Origin: Bacteroidota bacterium
GTDB lineage: Bacteria > Bacteroidota > Bacteroidia > Bacteroidales > UBA4417
NCBI GenBank assembly: GCA_013376995.1
Contig: JACAAZ010000017.1
Coordinates: 1-57,275, forward strand
Direction: 5' to 3'
Length of the DNA: 57,275 bases
Shown: one piece after another, positions 8,859 to 16,789 of the stretch
Layout of the letters: each line of letters opens with the position of its first letter
Numbering within the stretch: the stretch's first letter is position 1
Program-made: the position numbers and the translations under genes
The notes under the pieces: model-generated
Seen by the model: only the letters and a program-made list of their open reading frames with translations
The model's database searches: none
Told to the model about the DNA's origin: nothing

Positions 8859-10391
8859 CTAGAAAAGGCTGTACGTAAAGCTGGCAGACAGAGAAGCTCC
8901 AAAATCGCTGTCTCTTGTTTTCATATTTATATAATTAGGGTCAGGAGGCGTACCACTTTCATTTTTGTTTACTGGCCAACCAATTCTTGCATTCACTAAA
9001 AACCTGAGCCTTTCGGAAATGTAGTAATTGGTATTGAAGAAGAGTTGTATGTTGCTTGAAAAGTGTTTGATCCCATCCCAGGTAGGTTGATTAGCGGATT
9101 CCTGTTTACTCTTGTTACTGTAAATGGATGAATTAATCCCGACAGTCATGTTTGTCCGGGTAGTTGGATAAAAGCCCAGGGAATAGCCGAAGTCATAACT
9201 CCAATAGGTTAAGGTGACCTGCCTTTCCATGAATTCATCGCCTTCAACAGGCAGTAGTTGTTTTTGCCTGCTCTCACCCATAGAATAATACCATTCTAAG
9301 GATGTAACCAGGGTATGTTGCCATTTCAGGCTTGAAGGTTTTTCCCAAATAAACCCTATAATAACAGGGGTTTCCAGTGACAGGTATTTCTTTCTTGTCT
9401 TAAGGTCATCCGACAGAGGAATAATATTGGTTGTTTTTTCAATCGAGATATTATTCTGCAAAAAGGGCTCAGTACCTGCATATAAACGATATCCTGAACT
9501 TCTGACAGGATTAAAAGCATAATTCCAGTTATCGTTGATGGTTGTAAAATAGGCAGCATCCGCTTTCCCAACCCAACCATTTTTTTGAAGCAAGGAATCG
9601 ATAGCAGTGATTTCCCTAATCTTTTGTATGCGGGTATCAAAAAAACGGGTAGTTCTTAATTGAGTGATCAATCTTGCCAGTTCAAATACATCATCCTGGC
9701 TGATGGAGCTTTTTACCCGGTTCACACGGGCCAGGTCATTCAATATAAAGGCTGCAGTCTGGACATCCTGTACCATCTCAATACGCCCGATTCCTGCATA
9801 AATTCCAACACCTTCTGCATCCCCAAAATAGTTCTTATGGAATTTGCTTTGTACCTGGACAAGACCTGTTGAATCGGTGTCCTTTGATCCTGACACATCC
9901 ATTGATGCCCTAATGTTTAAGCGCGGATTCAATTCAAAGAAATACTTCGGTTTGAAGTAAAAACGATTCGTGCTTCCAAGGCTAAGGTTGAGAAAGTTTT
10001 GGCTTTCATTAACCTTGCTGTTGTAATTACTAGTACTACTGCCGTTATTGTTCCCGGAGAACTGATCGGATAAGGTTATAGAAATTAATTGCGAGCCCTG
10101 GTACCTGGAACTATTGGAGGTACGATAATACTCCGGGGATATGGTTGAAGATAAAGAGCTGTACTTTGATGTTCTGGTTGTATTCAGACTTCCCCATTCC
10201 GTTTTTGACTGGTTGTTATTAAAACCGGAATTAAAGTTAAGCCCAACATCTAAGCGCTGATAGTGATAGTCCGGATTTACATAATCCGATAATTTGAGAC
10301 CCTGGACCTGGCCATGGATATTCATGTTTGGACAGATCAAAAGGCAGGATGACAGAATAATTGTCAGGAATGACCGAAAATGATTTTTCAT
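8859..10391 (-). CDS. Putative outer-membrane beta-barrel protein, family not recognised
   Basis: 510 residues. An N-terminal signal peptide is followed by HGQVQG, a common Bacteroidota cleavage context. The body is rich in Ser, Asn and Tyr, with alternating polar and aromatic strands (LFFNTNYYISERLRFLVNARIG) and a C-terminal ASFTYSLF ending in Phe, as expected for an outer-membrane barrel. A helical segment around residues 210-275 (AAFILNDLARVNRVK, RLITQLRT) may be a plug or periplasmic insert. I cannot assign a family. It is separate from the serpin by about 100 bp on the same strand, so co-transcription (this gene first) is possible. Confidence 0.65.
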   Translation of the reverse strand: MKNHFRSFLTIILSSCLLICPNMNIHGQVQGLKLSDYVNPDYHYQRLDVGLNFNSGFNNNQSKTEWGSLNTTRTSKYSSLSSTISPEYYRTSNSSRYQGSQLISITLSDQFSGNNNGSSTSNYNSKVNESQNFLNLSLGSTNRFYFKPKYFFELNPRLNIRASMDVSGSKDTDSTGLVQVQSKFHKNYFGDAEGVGIYAGIGRIEMVQDVQTAAFILNDLARVNRVKSSISQDDVFELARLITQLRTTRFFDTRIQKIREITAIDSLLQKNGWVGKADAAYFTTINDNWNYAFNPVRSSGYRLYAGTEPFLQNNISIEKTTNIIPLSDDLKTRKKYLSLETPVIIGFIWEKPSSLKWQHTLVTSLEWYYSMGESRQKQLLPVEGDEFMERQVTLTYWSYDFGYSLGFYPTTRTNMTVGINSSIYSNKSKQESANQPTWDGIKHFSSNIQLFFNTNYYISERLRFLVNARIGWPVNKNESGTPPDPNYINMKTRDSDFGASLSASFTYSLF

Positions 10392-10525
10392 AATAGATAA
10401 AATTTAGAAATTTGACGAAATAGAGTACAAAGAATAAATACTAATCAAAGCAATTTAAGTTGATATTTGTTTAGTTCAACACCAATGGGGTAATTTCTCA
10501 AAGAAAGTTGCACATAATAAGAGGA

Positions 10526-10543
10526 TTAACGATTCTTAACGAT
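10526..10543. promoter_or_regulatory. Direct repeat TTAACGAT x2 before the BNR gene
   Basis: Two identical 8-bp copies (10526-10533 and 10536-10543) at a 10-bp period lie just upstream of the ATG at 10551. A 10-bp phasing would put both on the same DNA face, so they could bind a regulator. This could also be chance. Confidence 0.3.
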
Positions 10544-10550
10544 CAATTAC

Positions 10551-13500
10551 ATGAAGAAAATCAAAACTCTCAGGATTGTCATTATTGGCGCGATAATAAT
10601 AATGACGCTGGTTTCCCAATTGAATTATGCATTTTCAACCGGTAAACCAAAAGCCGGGAAAAAGCAAAACAAAGTAGAAAAAACAGCGGTTGAAAAAACT
10701 GCTAAAAATGATGCAAATAAGGCTGCACCTGATAAAGACACAAAGAAAAAAGACAGTAAATCGGATACCTTAAAATCTGCATCTTTTAGCGGCCTGAAAT
10801 GGAGAAGCATAGGCCCGGCATTTGCTTCAGGCAGGATCGCGGATTTTGCTGTTAATCCAAAAAACCACAGCGAATGGTTTGTAGCTGCAGCTTCAGGCCA
10901 TGTATGGAAAACATTGAATAATGGCACTACATTCGACCCCGTCTTTGATAATTATGGAGTGTATTCAACAAGCACGGTGATATATGATCCTAACAACACC
11001 AATGTTGTTTGGGTAGGGACCGGTGAAAATAATCACCAGAGAGCACTTGGCTACGGAAATGGAGTGTATAAGAGTACCGATGGAGGCGCAAGCTTCACAA
11101 ACATGGGATTGAAGGAATCCAGGCAGATTGGCAAGATAGTGATTGATCCCAGGAACTCCGATGTGGTTTTTGTAGCAGCTGAAGGATCTGTCTGGGGACC
11201 CGGTGGCGACAGGGGATTATATAAAACTACCGACGGAGGTAAAAGCTGGAAAAAAGTTCTGAATATTAGTGAGAATACCGGAGTAAACAACATCCTCATC
11301 GACCCGCGTAACCCTGACCTGATGTATGCCTCTTCTGAACAGCGCCGCAGGCATGTATTTACAAAAATAGGTGGCGGGCCGGAAACCGCACTTTACAAAT
11401 CCACTAATGCCGGTGAATCATGGGACAAAATGACCAATGGGCTTCCTTCGGCTGATATGGGAGGAATTGGAATGGCCATTTCACCTGTTAATCCGGATAT
11501 CATTTACGCGATCATCGAGGCTTCTGCCGATGCAGGTGGTTTTTACAGAAGTAATGACAGGGGCTCCTCATGGCAAAAAATGAGCGGGCATTTTGCACAG
11601 GGCCAGTATTACAATGAGATTTACTGTGATCCGAAAAATGCTGATAAAGTTTATTCCATGGAGACCGTTTCGCAGGTCACGGAAGATGGCGGAAAATCAT
11701 GGCAACAATTGGGGAATAATAAGCGTCATGTTGATGATCATGCATTCTGGATAGACAATAATGACACCAGGCATTTCCTGATTGGATGCGACGGTGGAGT
11801 TTATGAATCCTTTGACGGAGGAGCAAACTTCCTTTTCAAATCCAATTTGCCTATTACCCAATTCTATAGGGTGCAGGTAGACAATTCGCTTCCTTTCTAC
11901 TATGTATATGGCGGAACACAGGATAATAACAGCATGGGCGGGCCTTCAAGGAATATTTCCAGGGGCGGAGTTGTAAGCGATGAATGGTTTACAACCAATG
12001 GTGGTGATGGATTCTGGTCACAAATTGACCCGGAAGATCCAAATATAGCTTATGCTGAATCCCAGTATGGAGGCATGGTAAGATATGACCGCAAGAGCCA
12101 GGAGGCTGTTGATATCCGCCCGGAGCCAAGGAAAGGGGAAGACAGCTACAAATGGAACTGGAATACCCCACTAATTCTGAGCTCACATTCACATACAAGG
12201 CTTTATTGCTCTGCAAACAAGGTATTCAGGAGTGATGACCGCGGCAACACATGGAAGGTAATTTCGGATGACCTGACAGCCCAAATCGACCGCAACACAT
12301 GGCCGGTGATGGGAAAATACTGGCCCAGTGATGCAGTTGCCAAAGACATTTCTACCTCACAATATGGGACCATAATATCCCTGGAAGAATCTCCCCTGAA
12401 TGAAAACCTCCTCTATGCCGGAACTGATGACGGTCTTATCAGGGTTACCAACGACGGGGGAACAAACTGGGCAAAATATGCAACTTTTCCAGGTATACCT
12501 GAAAACACCTATGTAAGTGACATACTCGCTTCAAAATTTGATGAAAACGTTGTGTTTGCATCTTTCGATAATATCCTCAGGGATGATTTCAAGCCTTACC
12601 TGTTAAAGAGCACTGACAAAGGAAAAAGCTGGGTATCCATTTCCGGTAACTTACCATTGAATGGGACTGTGCATAGCTTACAGCAGGATTTTGTTAATCC
12701 CGATCTATTATTTGCCGGAACCGAATTCGGTTTCTACTTCACTATTGACGGCGGAAAAACCTGGGTACAGCTTAAATCCGGAATGCCCCCTATCCCGGTA
12801 AGGGATATTGCAATTCAGAAGAGGGAAAACGATATTGTAGTTGCTACCTTCGGAAGAGGCTTTTATGTTCTTGATGATTATACTCCACTCAGGACTTTCA
12901 AGAAGGAAATCCTCGACAAGGAAGGTTACCTGTTCCCGGTTAAGGATGCTTTGATGTACATTCCGGGAGATGTAAAGGATTCGCAGGGATCCACCTATTT
13001 TGTAGCAAAGAATCCTGATTTTGGGGCTGTATTTACCTATAGCAGCAAAGCTGATTTCAAGTCGATGAAAGATCAACGGAAGGAGAAAGAAGCTGAACTT
13101 TTCAAGAAAGGTGAACCAATTCCTCAACCTTCGGATGCTGTTCTTGAGGCGGAAACCAAGGAGATTCCCCCTTACCTCACTTTTACAGTGACTGATGAAT
13201 CGGGAAACATAGCCAGGATGATCCGTAAAGCACCATCAGCAGGTATAAATCGTGTAAACTGGGATTTACGTTACCAGAGCAACCGCTGGGTGGAGGCCGG
13301 AGAAAAAACAGACCCTCTTGGTGATGCAGGAAGCGATGTACTTGCTATGCCCGGGAAGTATAAAGTTACCCTTTCACTCACCAGTAAGGGTGAAACAAAG
13401 GATATTGCCGGCCCTGTAGAATTCAACTGTGTAGTACTCAATAACACTTCTCTTCCTGCTGCCGACAGGCAATCACTGGTTGCTTTCCACAAGAAAGTTT

Positions 13501-13943
13501 CTGAAATCAGCAGGGTGATGCAGGGAACAGAGCTATATGCTGAAGGCCTCTTCAAGAGATCGAAAGATATCATCCAGGCTCTTGACGAAACTCCCAAAAC
13601 TACGGTTGCGTTAATGAAACAAGCAACTGATGTTTCCATGCAACTTGACAGCATCCTGAATAAGAAATTCAATCGCAGGTCAAACAGGCCGAGCGAGGAA
13701 GAAAATCCTCCTGCCCCGGTTACCTTGAATTCGCGCCTGGGTAAGATTGCATGGACAACCTGGGGAAGCACCACCGCTCCTACTCAATCGCAGTTGGATG
13801 CTTATTCCATACTGATGGACGAATTTCCGCCAGTATATAACCTGGTTAAGAAACTAGGGGAATCTGATATCCCTGCCCTGGAAAATGAACTAGAAAAGAT
13901 CGGGGCCCCGGTTACCCCCGGGCGAATCCCTGAATGGAAATAA
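10551..13943 (+). CDS. VPS10/BNR-repeat beta-propeller protein, exported
   Basis: 1130 residues. A signal peptide or signal anchor (about 8-28) is followed by a Lys/Asp-rich linker (about 30-75) and then a long beta-propeller region. This contains many Asp-box/BNR motifs of the form S-x-D-x-G-x-(S/T)-W: STDGGASF, TTDGGKSW, SNDRGSSW, SDDRGNTW, TIDGGKTW. FGRGFYVLDDYTPLR closes the propeller region, as in sortilin/VPS10-like glycosyl hydrolase family proteins. The C-terminal ~330 residues hold beta-rich and helical segments. No T9SS sorting domain is visible. Related proteins are annotated as glycosyl hydrolases, but no catalytic residue can be assigned here. Its own terminator follows at 13952-13986. 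Confidence 0.85.
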   Translation: MKKIKTLRIVIIGAIIIMTLVSQLNYAFSTGKPKAGKKQNKVEKTAVEKTAKNDANKAAPDKDTKKKDSKSDTLKSASFSGLKWRSIGPAFASGRIADFAVNPKNHSEWFVAAASGHVWKTLNNGTTFDPVFDNYGVYSTSTVIYDPNNTNVVWVGTGENNHQRALGYGNGVYKSTDGGASFTNMGLKESRQIGKIVIDPRNSDVVFVAAEGSVWGPGGDRGLYKTTDGGKSWKKVLNISENTGVNNILIDPRNPDLMYASSEQRRRHVFTKIGGGPETALYKSTNAGESWDKMTNGLPSADMGGIGMAISPVNPDIIYAIIEASADAGGFYRSNDRGSSWQKMSGHFAQGQYYNEIYCDPKNADKVYSMETVSQVTEDGGKSWQQLGNNKRHVDDHAFWIDNNDTRHFLIGCDGGVYESFDGGANFLFKSNLPITQFYRVQVDNSLPFYYVYGGTQDNNSMGGPSRNISRGGVVSDEWFTTNGGDGFWSQIDPEDPNIAYAESQYGGMVRYDRKSQEAVDIRPEPRKGEDSYKWNWNTPLILSSHSHTRLYCSANKVFRSDDRGNTWKVISDDLTAQIDRNTWPVMGKYWPSDAVAKDISTSQYGTIISLEESPLNENLLYAGTDDGLIRVTNDGGTNWAKYATFPGIPENTYVSDILASKFDENVVFASFDNILRDDFKPYLLKSTDKGKSWVSISGNLPLNGTVHSLQQDFVNPDLLFAGTEFGFYFTIDGGKTWVQLKSGMPPIPVRDIAIQKRENDIVVATFGRGFYVLDDYTPLRTFKKEILDKEGYLFPVKDALMYIPGDVKDSQGSTYFVAKNPDFGAVFTYSSKADFKSMKDQRKEKEAELFKKGEPIPQPSDAVLEAETKEIPPYLTFTVTDESGNIARMIRKAPSAGINRVNWDLRYQSNRWVEAGEKTDPLGDAGSDVLAMPGKYKVTLSLTSKGETKDIAGPVEFNCVVLNNTSLPAADRQSLVAFHKKVSEISRVMQGTELYAEGLFKRSKDIIQALDETPKTTVALMKQATDVSMQLDSILNKKFNRRSNRPSEEENPPAPVTLNSRLGKIAWTTWGSTTAPTQSQLDAYSILMDEFPPVYNLVKKLGESDIPALENELEKIGAPVTPGRIPEWK

Positions 13944-13951
13944 TTAAAGAA

Positions 13952-13986
13952 AGAAGGCCGTCTCAATAGAAACGGCCTTCTTTTTT
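13952..13986 (+). terminator. Rho-independent terminator, probably bidirectional
   Basis: A perfect 10-bp stem AGAAGGCCGT/ACGGCCTTCT (13952-13961 and 13972-13981) with a 10-nt loop, followed by a T run. It lies nine bases after the BNR gene stop and ahead of the convergent gene at 14002, whose transcript would see a T-rich stretch on the other side. Confidence 0.9.
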
Positions 13987-14001
13987 CATGAGGTGAATGT
14001 A

Positions 14002-14505
14002 TTAATGAATCAAAAACTTACTCATTACTCGATCTGAAAGAGTGTTTACTGCAAGGAAATACATTCCAGGATCTTTTGTGCCTAAATCAACAATGATCTT
14101 ATTTCCATTTTCGGGGAAGTAGTCGGATGAATAGATTACCTGCCCGCCCCTGTTCAATACCTGGATTGTCCCTTTATCTTTTATCAGCGAGGCAGGAAGT
14201 TCTACTACAAAATAACCAAGATTGGGATTGGGATAGATACTTGGCTCAACTCTCAATTCTGCTGACATTTGAGATTCAACTGCGGCCTCCTGACCTTGTA
14301 TTTGAGGAGAATGACTTTCCTGCCCCTTTTGAACCTGAAACTGATCTCCTTCATATGTTAATGCTGATTCTTCATTATTCCGGAATGAAATACTTTCGTT
14401 AAAGGTGTTTGAAGGGAGAGAAGATAAACTGACCGGCAGATCAGAACTATTCAAGCCTATCACCAGCATACCAGCGATAATGGAGAGAAGATGAGAATTG
14501 TTCAT
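14002..14505 (-). CDS. Small T9SS-sorted protein, nearly a free-standing sorting domain
   Basis: 167 residues with a hydrophobic N-terminal export signal (HLLSIIAGMLVIGLN). A Ser/Glu/Gln-rich low-complexity segment (about 20-85) follows, then a complete type A sorting domain: IYPNPNLGYFVVELP, IQVLNRGGQVIYS, and the end strand MYFLAVNTLSDRVMSKFLIH. Such domains direct cargo through the type IX system for attachment to the surface. There is no recognisable passenger domain, so the mature function is unclear. It could be a remnant of a larger cargo protein, though the frame is intact. A structured element lies upstream at 14580-14646. Confidence 0.8.
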   Translation of the reverse strand: MNNSHLLSIIAGMLVIGLNSSDLPVSLSSLPSNTFNESISFRNNEESALTYEGDQFQVQKGQESHSPQIQGQEAAVESQMSAELRVEPSIYPNPNLGYFVVELPASLIKDKGTIQVLNRGGQVIYSSDYFPENGNKIIVDLGTKDPGMYFLAVNTLSDRVMSKFLIH

Positions 14506-14579
14506 AGGAGTAAGATTTAGAGATTATTAGACTAGAATCTTTAATAAAGTTACTTCCATAACAGAGCAAAAGCCATTAT

Positions 14580-14646
14580 AAGTTGCCGGAAAGGGATCAA
14601 CAAGGACTGAGCGGGTTAATTCGTTGATTGAATGGTCCGGCAACTT
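14580..14646. promoter_or_regulatory. Long dyad with nested inner stem upstream of the T9SS gene
   Basis: An 11-bp perfect inverted repeat (AAGTTGCCGGA at 14580-14590 and its complement at 14636-14646) encloses 45 nt. Inside is a second perfect 6-bp pair, ATCAAC (14596-14601) and GTTGAT (14623-14628). It sits 75-140 bp upstream of the start at 14505, in the otherwise gene-free stretch 14506-14970. It could be a structured leader, a small RNA or an operator. No known riboswitch is recognised. Confidence 0.55.
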
Positions 14647-14897
14647 TCTGGTATCCATCTCTGGGTACTATATCTCTTGGCTTTGGCCATTGCTTTTGTA
14701 TTTAAAGGATAATCTTAGTCAATAAGACGATTATAACCCCATCAAGCCTTGTTGCATGAAACAAGGATACGCAATGCGTATAACAAAAAAGACTTTTATC
14801 AGGTCTGTAATATAGCTAGACAATCACAGTACTTTTTCCTGATGCATGCAGTGGGACCTGGCAATGAGGCAGTCTATGAAAATAAGTTCTATAGAAT

Positions 14898-14928
14898 AAA
14901 AAAAGCCTGGCGGAACCACCCGCCAGGC
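14898..14928 (-). terminator. Rho-independent terminator of the 523-residue T9SS gene
   Basis: A 9-bp perfect stem GCCTGGCGG/CCGCCAGGC (14905-14913, 14920-14928) with a 6-nt loop. On the minus strand it is followed by seven T (the A run at 14898-14904). It lies 43 bp past the stop at 14971. Confidence 0.88.
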
Positions 14929-14970
14929 CTGCACCTAACTAAAACAACGTAATTATGAAAAAAACTAGAA

Positions 14971-16542
14971 TTACTGAATAAAGAGTTTCTGTTTCAAAAC
15001 TCTCGTTTCTTCATTGATCATCATGATATAAACTCCTGTTTCGAGAGAGAGATCAAGTGAATTAAGGCCTTTGTCGTTTACAGTAGCTTTGTAAACTTCC
15101 TTACCTGAAGCATCCATGATGAGGAGCAAGGCAGTTTCCTTGTCGCCATTGAGTTCAAGTGTGAAATGGCCATAGCTGGGATTCGGGTAAACCCTGACTT
15201 TAGAAACGTCAATTACATTTACTCCGGTTGTATTTATAACATGGGTCATTTTAACCAATGACCATGTTCCATCTCCACAGGCATTTACAGATTTTACACT
15301 GATGCTGGCATCACCCATGAATGCGCCATCCCAGGTAACGGTTGCAGATGTGCTTGTGCCGCTGATTGATCCTGCATTTGCAGGGCTCAGATCCCATACA
15401 TAGGAAGTAGCCCCTGCAGCTCCCGTTGTAGCATAGCTACTGCTTGAGGTTGTCCTGATGTCTACCTGGTCAGGACCTGTTGGTGTTGCTGCAGCAGACG
15501 GTATAGAGGAAACAGTCAAAGCCTTACTTACGCTGGTGCCATTACCGCATGAATTTGAAGGAACAGCAGTAACACTGCCGCTATTGCTTCCAACGGCTAC
15601 AGTGATTGAATTCGTTCCCTGTCCAGAGCTGATAGAGCTTCCTGAAGGAACTGTCCATGTATAGGTTACTCCTGAAACATTGGTTACAGCATAACTCTGG
15701 GTTGTACCAGTGCAGGGTGTTGCAGTACCGGCAATTGCTGAAGGCTGCGAAGGTGCCGAGCTAACAGTTACGGGCAGGCTGCTTGGAGTTCCATTACCAG
15801 CTGTATTGGACCCGTAAACACTTACATTGCCTGAAGATGCTGAAGCGCTGAAATTAACTGTAATACTTGTAGTACCCTGACCTGAACTGATAGTTGCTCC
15901 GGTAGGAACTGACCATGTATAGGAAGTAGCTCCATTGATGGACCCTACTGAATAATTAAAGCTATTTCCGCTGCATACAGATGAAGGCCCGGTGATAGGT
16001 CCTGCAGCTGCAGGAAGGGTTGCAGTCTGTTCATTCACAACCAAAGTGCTTAATCTTACCGGACCAGGGTGACTGCGTGCAAAGGAACCATAGAAGGTAA
16101 CATCACCGGTTCCGGCAGCAGGTGCTGTCCAGTTGAAAGTCCATGTTTTCAAGGACGATGTTGCATTGGAATGAGTAATATATTTCGTTCCGCCAACCAA
16201 TTTAGTACCTGAGCCAACAGCAAGAGTACCAAGTTGACTACCAGCAGCATTCTGAGGAGAAACTTCGAAACCATATTTACCTGAACCAGTGATCGAGTTA
16301 GTTGCGGTAATCTGGTATGTTTGTCCGGGGACATAACCAGAGGCTGGGATATTGGAAGTAATCCAACCAGCAACGGTAGTTGCAGTACCACCATGACACT
16401 GAGTACAATCGCTGCCATCACCAGGAGAACCTGTAACTGCAGCTGGGGCTCCATTTGGATAAAGAGCAATAAAGCTAGATAGGAACAGTACCGTAAGCGC
16501 TCCAATAATCAAGGGTAAGTGTTTGATTTTCATAATTTTCAA
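14971..16542 (-). CDS. Choice-of-anchor V-like, PKD-like repeat protein with T9SS sorting domain
   Basis: 523 residues. A signal peptide precedes a GSPGDGSDCTQCH segment, with a CxxCH motif at 46-50 that could bind haem c. A domain of about 130 residues (GYVPGQTYQITATNSITGSG, TWTFNWTAPAAGTGDVTFY) follows, resembling the Reeler/choice-of-anchor V type. Then come two PKD-like repeats of about 80 residues (TYTWTVPSGSSISSGQGT, VPSNSCGNGT), a third diverged one, and a C-terminal sorting domain (VYPNPSYGHFTLEL). Export by T9SS to the cell surface is expected. A paralogue lies immediately upstream on the same strand, with a terminator between them. Confidence 0.85.
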   Translation of the reverse strand: MKIMKIKHLPLIIGALTVLFLSSFIALYPNGAPAAVTGSPGDGSDCTQCHGGTATTVAGWITSNIPASGYVPGQTYQITATNSITGSGKYGFEVSPQNAAGSQLGTLAVGSGTKLVGGTKYITHSNATSSLKTWTFNWTAPAAGTGDVTFYGSFARSHPGPVRLSTLVVNEQTATLPAAAGPITGPSSVCSGNSFNYSVGSINGATSYTWSVPTGATISSGQGTTSITVNFSASASSGNVSVYGSNTAGNGTPSSLPVTVSSAPSQPSAIAGTATPCTGTTQSYAVTNVSGVTYTWTVPSGSSISSGQGTNSITVAVGSNSGSVTAVPSNSCGNGTSVSKALTVSSIPSAAATPTGPDQVDIRTTSSSSYATTGAAGATSYVWDLSPANAGSISGTSTSATVTWDGAFMGDASISVKSVNACGDGTWSLVKMTHVINTTGVNVIDVSKVRVYPNPSYGHFTLELNGDKETALLLIMDASGKEVYKATVNDKGLNSLDLSLETGVYIMMINEETRVLKQKLFIQ

Positions 16543-16740
16543 ATTGATTTAGCGATTATTTCGGGTTTTTGATATCGACTTATGCAATACAAATTTACTC
16601 CCGCCTACCCTGTTAAAATCAGGATATTTCCCAAACAGGTAAAATGAATGTCTGAACAGGAATTTTTCAGGATGAACCGGAAGAGTGGAATATATATATG
16701 AAACAATCAAACATGACCAATCGTTTAAATTCAACTAAAA

Positions 16741-16767
16741 AACCCGGTAATCAGGGATTACCGGGTT
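16741..16767 (-). terminator. Terminator of the 688-residue T9SS gene
   Basis: A perfect 12-bp stem AACCCGGTAATC/GATTACCGGGTT with an AGG loop. On the minus strand TTTT follows. It is 22 bp past the stop codon at 16790-16792 and separates the two paralogous genes into independent units. Confidence 0.85.
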
Positions 16768-16789
16768 CAGTTTGCATTTATATAAGAAA

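Noticed and set aside
14749-14952. 67-residue open frame on the plus strand
   Set aside because: It ends within the terminator of the T9SS gene, has no promoter-like element and its peptide has no protein-like pattern.
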